A DNA stretch of 64,000 nucleotides from Calamus simplicifolius (lineage: Eukaryota > Streptophyta > Magnoliopsida > Arecales > Arecaceae): NCBI GenBank assembly GCA_900491605.1, contig UESW01004375.1, forward strand, positions 604,218-668,217. The letters run 5' to 3'. The notes beneath the pieces are model-generated. The model saw nothing but the letters and a program-made list of their open reading frames with translations, did no database searches and was not told the DNA's origin. A program made the translations under genes and the position numbers. Below, piece by piece: positions 57,945 through 64,000 of this stretch. How positions within the stretch are numbered: position 1 is the first letter of the stretch; every line of letters starts with the position of its first letter.

Positions 57945-59617
57945 TTACAGTTTCCGCTCCCCCTCTCCCCTTGGTCTCTTCGACGGGCCTCCTGCCCCCC
58001 AGGAAATCATCGCCACCGTCTTCTCCGTCGGGGCGTTATCGATCACTGGCGGCGCGGGCGCTGATGGGCCGGGAGCTCCTGGGTTGCCCCTCTGGACGAA
58101 CTTTCCCAGGTGGCCCCGTTGAATAAGGTCTTCAATGGCTTTCTTCAGCTGCCGGCAGTCGTCGGTGTTGTGGCCATGGTCCCGGTGGTAGCGGCAGTAG
58201 AGGTTCTTGTTCCGGGGGATCTTCGGGTTGATGGGAGGAGGGCGTTGCAGATAAGGCTCCCCTTCAATCTCGAGCAGGATCTGAGATATTGGGGCAAGCA
58301 GCGGGGTGTAAGGCCCGTCTCTCGGTGCAGGAGGTCGAGGACGGTTGTCTGGTCGGCGAGGAGGCTCAGGCCTCCTGGGGCGGGCTTCTGCAGGTTCTGG
58401 CTGGTTCGGCTTCCTGGGGATATTCCCACCAGCTTCACGCCGGGAAAAGTCGGCTTCGTCCGCCCGGATGTACTTCTGGGCACGGATCAAAAGTTCGGAG
58501 TAGGAGCCCGGCGGCTTTTTGTCAAGAGAGTACGCGAAGCGAGAAGGGCGAAGCCCCCGCTTCAGAGCCAGGGTAGCCACTGAGTCTTCCAGGTTGTAGA
58601 CCTCCAGGGCGCCTCTTTGAACCGGGCAACATAATCCCGCAGAGGCTCGCCATTCTTCTGCTGAACGGCAAACAAACTGTCCGCCACCCTCGGGATCTTC
58701 CGGCAGGCGTCAAAGTGGGCCAGAAAGCCCTCTCCAACTGGCGGAAGGAGTCGATGCTTCGTGGCGGCAGGCGAGAATACCAAGCCCGGGCAGCCTTTTT
58801 CAGAGTAGCCGGAAAGCAACACACATAAGTGAGTCAGTGGCCCCCTGAACTTGCATGAGTACCTTGTAGCTCTCCAAATGGTCCAGGGGGTCCGTAGTTC
58901 CGTCGTATGGGTCCAGTTGAGGAAGGCGGAACCTGGTGGAGATGGGCTCCTCCATGATGCGGCGAGACAGGGGAGGCCGACTGTCGTAATCGTCTCTGGC
59001 AGGTGGGTGATCCGACGGCTAAGCTCCTCCAGCTTCTGATTACACTCCTCGAGTCGACGCTCAGCTCGACGAGGCATTCGGCCATCAAAGGAGCCCTCCC
59101 CCGAAGATTCAGAAGAAGAGCGAGGGCGGCGATGCCGGCGCGGGCGCTCCGCCTCCTTTCCGTGCCGCCGTTTAGGAGAAACGCTAGCGTGGCGAGAGGG
59201 AGACCGGAGCCTTTTGGATGCTTCACGGTGATGTGGCTTGGCCGGGGATCGGCGGCGATGATCTGCAGGAACTGGCGATCTCCGGCGGGAGGAATGCTGG
59301 CTAGGCTGCATCACTCCCGGGATAGACGGATTCGGCTCCGGCTGCTGCAAGGCCGCTTGTTGGTGCTGCAGGCCCTGAACCATCGCCGCCAACGACTGGA
59401 CCTGCGTGGCCAGGGCAGTGAATCGATCCTCCTGGAGTTGTTGTGGAACAGACGCAGGAACGTCATTCTGTGGAGCAGAAGGCCCTGCCCCCCGGAGATT
59501 CAGAGGCTCCGGAAGACTGGATGCGAGAGCCGGGGGGGCCTCCGCGGGTGGACCAGCCCCGCAGCGCTGCCCCCCAGCGCGACCGGCTGAAACTCCCTTC
59601 GTTCGAGTCGTCACCAT
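57945..59617 (-). pseudogene. Element B gag with zinc knuckle, frameshifted
   Basis: The likely start is the ATG at 59617 (MVTTRTKGVSAGRAGG); the frame is in fact open back into the primer site. The N-terminal part has ALATQVQSLAAMVQGLQ and an Arg/Ser-rich segment. The capsid part appears in alternating frames: RLPQLDPYDGTTDPLDHLE-type sequence near 58920, then FPATLKKAARAWYSRLPPRS, HFDACRKIPRVADSLFAVQQ and NGEPLRDYVARFKEA. From 58580 ALKRGLRPSRFAYSLDKKPP continues to YCRYHRDHGHNTDDCRQL, the Tat-type knuckle (about 58208-58155). At least three frameshifts are present. Confidence 0.86.
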
Positions 59618-59679
59618 GGCTTTGAGAGCTCGAAGACAGGAGAAGAAGAAAGCTGCTGGTTCGACGTCTTTCTTACACT

Positions 59680-59700
59680 CCCCTTCCTGGCGCGCCAATC
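59680..59700 (-). other. Element B primer binding site
   Basis: On the minus strand ATTGGCGCGCCAGGAAGGGG begins one base after the 5' LTR end (GTCATCA). It resembles the Element A site. The tRNA is not assigned. Confidence 0.7.
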
Positions 59701-61086
59701 TGATGACGCCAAGTCACCTTCCTCAAACGTCGGGGAAGACGGACGTCCTTCTCCTCGAAGTCCTGCAAGAAAAGTCCCCGGAGACCGGTGGCGCCGGTGG
59801 GGACCCTCCGACGATCAAGTTAGTCACTTGGGCTCAGACAGAGAACCGCTCCAGCGAAGAAGAGCTGAGGCGGTTAGGGTTTTTGCTGGGAGGAAGAAAG
59901 CTCAGAAAAACCAGAGTTCAGATCCCACTTACAGCGCGAGCACGTGCCTTTATACCTGTCCGAATACCCTAGCTTACAGCTCCGGGAGATCACCATCGTA
60001 CCATTGCGCGTGCCGGAGACATCCCGTACCGCTTGCTGGCGTGATATCATACGTGTCCAGTAGCTGTGAAGGCGTTCAGTGCACACCGCGGTTGATATGA
60101 CCGGGCACCATTGCCAGCGGTAGCGAATCGTACGCCGTAGCGAGGCATGGCGATGCACAGGGACATGCAACGCGCCAAACACCGTTATGAGGCATGGCCC
60201 TCCGTAACGGGGCGCAATCACGGGAGTACCGAATCGTACGCCGTGGCGAGGCATGGCGATGCACAGGGACATGCAACGCGCCAAACACCGTTATGAGGCA
60301 TGGCCCTCCGTAACGGGGCGCAATCACGGGAGTACCGAATCGTACGCCGTGGCGAGGCATGGCCATGCACTGAAAATCATGTGTGAGCACCGCAACCTGG
60401 TAGTTGTCGTTTTCCTTGGCAGTTGAGTTGCATGCTGATCGCTGATGACTCCCCACCCTGGAGCGGGAGGGGGTCCCAGGGGTGGGAGAACGCTGGCGCA
60501 CCCCGAGGTCGGTGAGGGTCACGGGGATAAGGAAATGCCAGTACACCCCGACCCCGAGAGGATCCCGGGGTCAAGGACTGGTGGCCCCACCCCGCGACCC
60601 CGAGGGGGTCCCGGGGGTGGGGGATGCCGATGCACCCCGACCCCGAGAGGGTCCCGGGGTCAAGGACTAATGGCCCCACCCAGCGACCCCGAAGGGGTCC
60701 CGGGGGTGGGGGATGCCGATGCACCCCGACCCCGAGAGGGTCCCGGGGTCAAGGACTGATGGCCCCACCCAGCGACCCCGGGGGGTTCCGAGGGTGGGGG
60801 ATGCCGATGCACCCCGACCCCGAGAGGGTCCCGGGGTCAAGGACTGATGGCCCCACCCAGCGACCCCGAGGGGGTCCCGGGGGTGGGGGAATGCTGATGC
60901 ACCCCGACCCCGAGGGGGTCCCGGGGTCGAGGACTGATGGCCCCACCCAGCGACCCCGAGGGGGTCCCGGGGGTGGGGGAATGCTGATGCACCCGACCCC
61001 GAGGGGTCCCGGGGTCGATAGCTGCTGTTACCTTCTATTTTGACGACGTGGGATCAGTCATATCAGATGCGGGATCAGTCATATCA
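59701..61086 (-). repeat. Element B 5' LTR
   Basis: TATAAA on the minus strand is at 59949-59954. The 106-bp units are at 60125, 60231 and (partial) 60337. The 89-bp GC-rich minisatellite spans about 60540-61015. It is 38 bp longer than the 3' LTR, mainly through different minisatellite copies. Confidence 0.93.
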
Positions 61087-62009
61087 CATACCAACTTCTG
61101 CAATCTCATTTTTCCAATCTTTGGACTAATTATGGATGTTTGCTGGCAGAGTTAATCTTTATCCTAGCTTTGCGATTATGGGATCTACCACTAAATTCAA
61201 CTCATGCAATGATAAAAAGCAGGTGTTAATTCCCACCAAACCCAGAAATACAAAGTTACTCAAAAATCCTAGTTTCAAATTGTTTAAAAACATTATCTCC
61301 TTATTACCAACACACTGTGCATCCAACATATCTAAGCTTTTCGTGTCCTATTGTACTACTTCCATCTGGCTATCATAAGCTATGGTTGCATTGACACAAG
61401 CATGAAAATTAGATCCGGACATGTCAGAGAATCTGAGACCGGCAAGAGCGTGAATTCATGAGTCCAGGATTTGCACATCAGGATCCATCTCATGACATCT
61501 TTCACCACCCCTTCCTTCGATCTTTTGTAGAGCTGCTGAACTAGAAGCCTATGGTTAGCCAGAACCTCTTAGGACACTGCAATGCATACCTCAAATTCCT
61601 TGCAATTCTAATCTATTTTCTGCGACGCAACAAAAGAGGCCTAACACGTGCTTTAAAGCACACAGCAGAAAATAAACTAGCTCACGCAAAAATTAATTAC
61701 AATAAATCTGGAAGTTAAAAGAAATAAATATGAGTTTAAAATCTAAAGGTTGAGAAACTACATAGCTAAAGCTAGTTAGGAAATAAATAACACCCTTCTT
61801 CTTTCCACCAAGAGGGCTTCATCATTGCTGGAATCTACGAATTCTTTTGAAGCGTGCAAAGATCATGGACTTCATCAACTGCCCTGCCATCAATCTTGAA
61901 ATCCACCAGAGCTTATATAGAGTCCACCTCACACGCACACAAAAAAACAAAGGGATGGAGTATAGAGGAGGATATTATGATCCAAGGTCAAATAAATAAT
62001 CATTGGATT
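61087..62009. other. Intergenic DNA right of Element B
   Basis: This continues the host sequence interrupted at 48013. It is AT-rich, with no recognised gene or repeat. Confidence 0.6.
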
Positions 62010-62455
62010 AATGTTATTTGGATAGAGAGAAAGTAGAGAGGAAAGAAAATGAAGGAAGAGAAAATGGAGAGAAGAGAAAAGTGAAGAAAATATTTTTTCT
62101 TCTTATGTTTAGATGAGTGGGAGGAAAATAAAGAGGAAAGAAAAGTTGATAATTTGCAATGACAATAATGCCCTTATTACAAATGCTTACATACTTTTTA
62201 TCAATGGCCTAATATTTTTTCTTTGGGAGGGTCAATATCGGAATGAAAAAATGAAAGAGCACCCTTAAGTTTTCTCTCCGAAATCTCTTCAATTTCGGAG
62301 AGAGAACTTTTAGATGAGACCTACCACTTTTTTTCTTCATTTTCTCTTCTCTTCAGTTTTTTGCTTCCATCCAAACAAGGTAAAATTTATTTTTTCTCAT
62401 ATTTTCTCTAGTTTTCTTTTTTCCTACTTTTCTCTCTATCCAAACACAGTGTAAA
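62010..62455. mobile_element. MITE-like element with terminal inverted repeats
   Basis: The left end reads TTTGGATAGAGAGAAAGTAG (from 62017). The right end reads CTACTTTTCTCTCTATCCAAA (to about 62445), its inverted counterpart. Inner sequence is purine-rich on the left and pyrimidine-rich on the right, so the whole can fold back. A perfect 12-bp stem with 7-nt loop lies at 62273-62303 (TCTCTCCGAAAT / ATTTCGGAGAGA). No coding capacity. The superfamily and target duplication were not determined. Confidence 0.6.
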
Positions 62456-62939
62456 GATCCAAGGGTGAAATATATTAGCTTAAAGGAGCGGCAATTGGAC
62501 TAGATATGAATGGGATCTGATATAATTAAATCAAAGATTTCTTGGTCTCAATCCAATATATTTATTAAATAATTTAAAAATTTAAATCTAAATCTAATTA
62601 TTTATTAAATAGGTAACTCAACTAGAATTATGATAGATTAAGATAAATTAAATAAGTTAAAAAGGTTATTTATAAGATTATCGATAAATATAGAAATAAA
62701 ATTATTTATAAATTTTGGCTTGCATCATCATTGTTATTGGTAGAGATCCAACATTTTCATCCTCTGTCTAGTAAGATTATCCAGTGGGACTAAAAGTGAT
62801 CTTAATTTCTTTATGATCAAATCTCACAAACACAGTCCCCGTGAGAACACTAGCTGAGATAATCCTGTAACTGTTGCCAAACACCACCAGTGTAGTTTTT
62901 TTTTGTCCTCAGACTCGTGCTTTTTTCTCAGACCCGTGC
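62456..62939. other. AT-rich intergenic DNA
   Basis: No gene is seen. The end (about 62880-62940) has a short duplicated piece (CAGACTCGTGCTTTTTTCT / CAGACCCGTGCTTT) that may already belong to the LINE 5' end. Confidence 0.5.
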
Positions 62940-64000
62940 TTTAAGAGTTGCGCTCAGAGTACAGGTTGCTTGATCTTCGGCGATCTTTGCCGTGCTGGGT
63001 GTTTGACCTCACCGGACTATGGACAGCACTGTCCCCCTTAATCCCCCTGCAATGGATGGAAGCAAGGCAACTCAGATGCCATGGAAACGGAATTCTGAAT
63101 CCCGATTTGTCTGGGTTGCTTCGTCTCCGTCACCGACGGAGGTGGCGAAGCTGGAGGTGCAATTTCCGGAGGTTATCCAAGCACCGACCGAGGCTCTGGA
63201 GTCTGAATCAAGTGTTTGGGAGAAGAGAGCTATTGTTGCTAGGAACTTCCACTGGTGGGTTCCTTCGGAAGTTATCATCCGGGAGTTCCGAAGAGCTAGA
63301 ATCGCCGGCAAGATAGATGCTCTTTGTCTCTCCCACAGATGTTATATATTCAGATTTGCAGACCACAAATCTAAGGAGGAAATTTTGGAGAGGCCATGGA
63401 TTGCTAATGGGTAACCTATTGCTATAGAGGACTGGTCTGCATAGTTTATCTCGTCAGCCGATTCTATTGCAATGGCTCTACTTTGGGTGAGGCTCCCAAA
63501 TTTGCCGATGGAGTTTTGGTCAGACGAAATTCTGAGATCAATCCTTGCTTTGGATTTTGGCAACAGTACACTTACGAGCATTTGGAGGGGATATGCCCTA
63601 AGTGTGCATCCCTGCACCTCAACGGCTCCTGATCCTCTGTCCCTGAGATGGAGCCTTCCTCGGCTGGAACAAAGTTTGGACCATGAATGGTAGCTCTGAG
63701 ACAACACAGAACTACCTAAGGCCAAGCGACGGAGAGAAGGGGGAAGACTCTCTCGGGTTCTAATCATGGTGCTGCCCCGGGACTAGAGGATGGGTGGCAA
63801 GTGCCAACCAAGGTGGCTTGCTGGAGCCCCCAAAACTTAGTCAGATGACAGACCTCCCTGCCTCAGACTCTGGGTCAAAGGCTATGGGGAAGAAGGTGGC
63901 CAATAGTGATGAGAGAGGCATGCCGGGGGAGCTGGGCGTGCTGAGCTTTCAGTTCTCATTTCTGAAACTGGGAATGAATCTCATTCAAAGAGCAATGTAG
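62940..64000 (+). pseudogene. LINE/L1-type element, ORF1 with DUF4283-like domain, cut by the window edge
   Basis: The ATG at 63019 opens MDSTVPLNPPAMDGSKATQM. At about 63220-63410 is IVARNFHWWVPSEVIIREFR and CYIFRFADHKSKEEILERPW, then after a stop (63414) AMALLWVRLPNLPMEFWSDE, the pattern of DUF4283 proteins from ORF1 of plant L1-type retrotransposons (WVRLPGLP and EYWS are typical). In a third frame YEHLEGICPKC near 63570-63610 resembles the zinc-knuckle start. Stops and frameshifts break the ORF. ORF2 (endonuclease and RT) would lie to the right of the window. Confidence 0.75.

Larger units (their letters stand above)
48014..61086 (-). mobile_element. Element B: Ty3/gypsy Tat-type LTR retrotransposon
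   Basis: On the minus strand it starts TGATATGACTGATCC and ends GGCGTCATCA, with the perfect 5-bp duplication CATAC at 48009-48013 and 61087-61091. Length is 13,073 bp. Minus-strand order: 5' LTR, primer site, gag, protease, RT, RNase H, second RNase H-like domain, integrase, 99-bp tandem array, opposite-strand ORF, polypurine tract, 3' LTR. The LTRs are very similar by eye, so it looks younger than Element A. Gag, protease and integrase contain frameshifts, but RT with RNase H is open for 352 codons. It is markedly GC-richer than its flanks. Confidence 0.95.

Noticed and set aside
58562..59698. Element B gag starting at 59698
   Set aside because: The first codon would be TTG within the primer binding site. 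The ATG at 59617 is the more likely start.

Overview
This window is plant nuclear DNA: split genes with GT-AG introns, AT-rich spacers, and most of its length in LTR retrotransposons. Gene structure and repeat types fit a large-genome angiosperm, probably a monocot such as a palm; the species assignment is a low-confidence inference.

Only two host genes are visible. (1) On the minus strand at about 3.7-5.7 kb are the promoter, a non-coding first exon and the first coding exon of a RLP24-like ribosome biogenesis gene. It opens with MRLEKCWFCSS and continues through YPGHGIQFVRNDAK. No later exon was found down to base 1, so the gene is either cut by the window edge after a long intron or broken. 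(2) On the plus strand at 40757-47563 is a complete 12-exon gene for a BRAP2-type E3 ligase (BRIZ1-like, 521 aa): BRAP2 domain, RING, UBP-type zinc finger and C-terminal coiled coil. All splice phases match.

The rest is mostly transposons, and the insertion history can be read from target-site duplications (TSDs). Element A (7078-40123, plus orientation, TSD ATTAT) is an old Ty3/gypsy retrotransposon of the Tat type, about 14 kb before it was interrupted. Two Ty1/copia elements later inserted into it: Copia-1 (9316-18723, minus orientation, TSD CAGCT) into its gag, and Copia-2 (25217-34889, plus orientation, TSD CTTCC) downstream of its pol. Element B (48014-61086, minus orientation, TSD CATAC) is a second Tat element about 13 kb long. 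Both copia elements have a primer site matching initiator tRNA-Met and approximately 2-kb LTRs. All coding regions carry frameshifts or stops, although Element B keeps a long uninterrupted reverse transcriptase frame.

Elements A and B share one layout: LTR, gag, protease, RT, RNase H, a second RNase H-like domain, integrase ending in YYQ-stop, a tandem-repeat array (86-bp unit in A, 99-bp in B), an ORF on the opposite strand with a coiled-coil C-terminus, polypurine tract, LTR. In B the opposite-strand ORF has two credible introns. The BRIZ1-like gene sits between A and B, with 633 bp upstream and 450 bp downstream. The 3' LTR promoter of each element points into it, sense from A and antisense from B.

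Minor elements are the end of a CACTA DNA transposon (6495-6851), a MITE-like inverted-repeat element (about 62010-62455), and the 5' part of a LINE/L1-type element with a DUF4283-like ORF1 running off the right edge. I found no CRISPR, rRNA or tRNA gene and no clear sign of a wholly new system. The most interesting material is the shared Tat architecture with a spliced antisense ORF, and the host gene flanked by converging LTR promoters.
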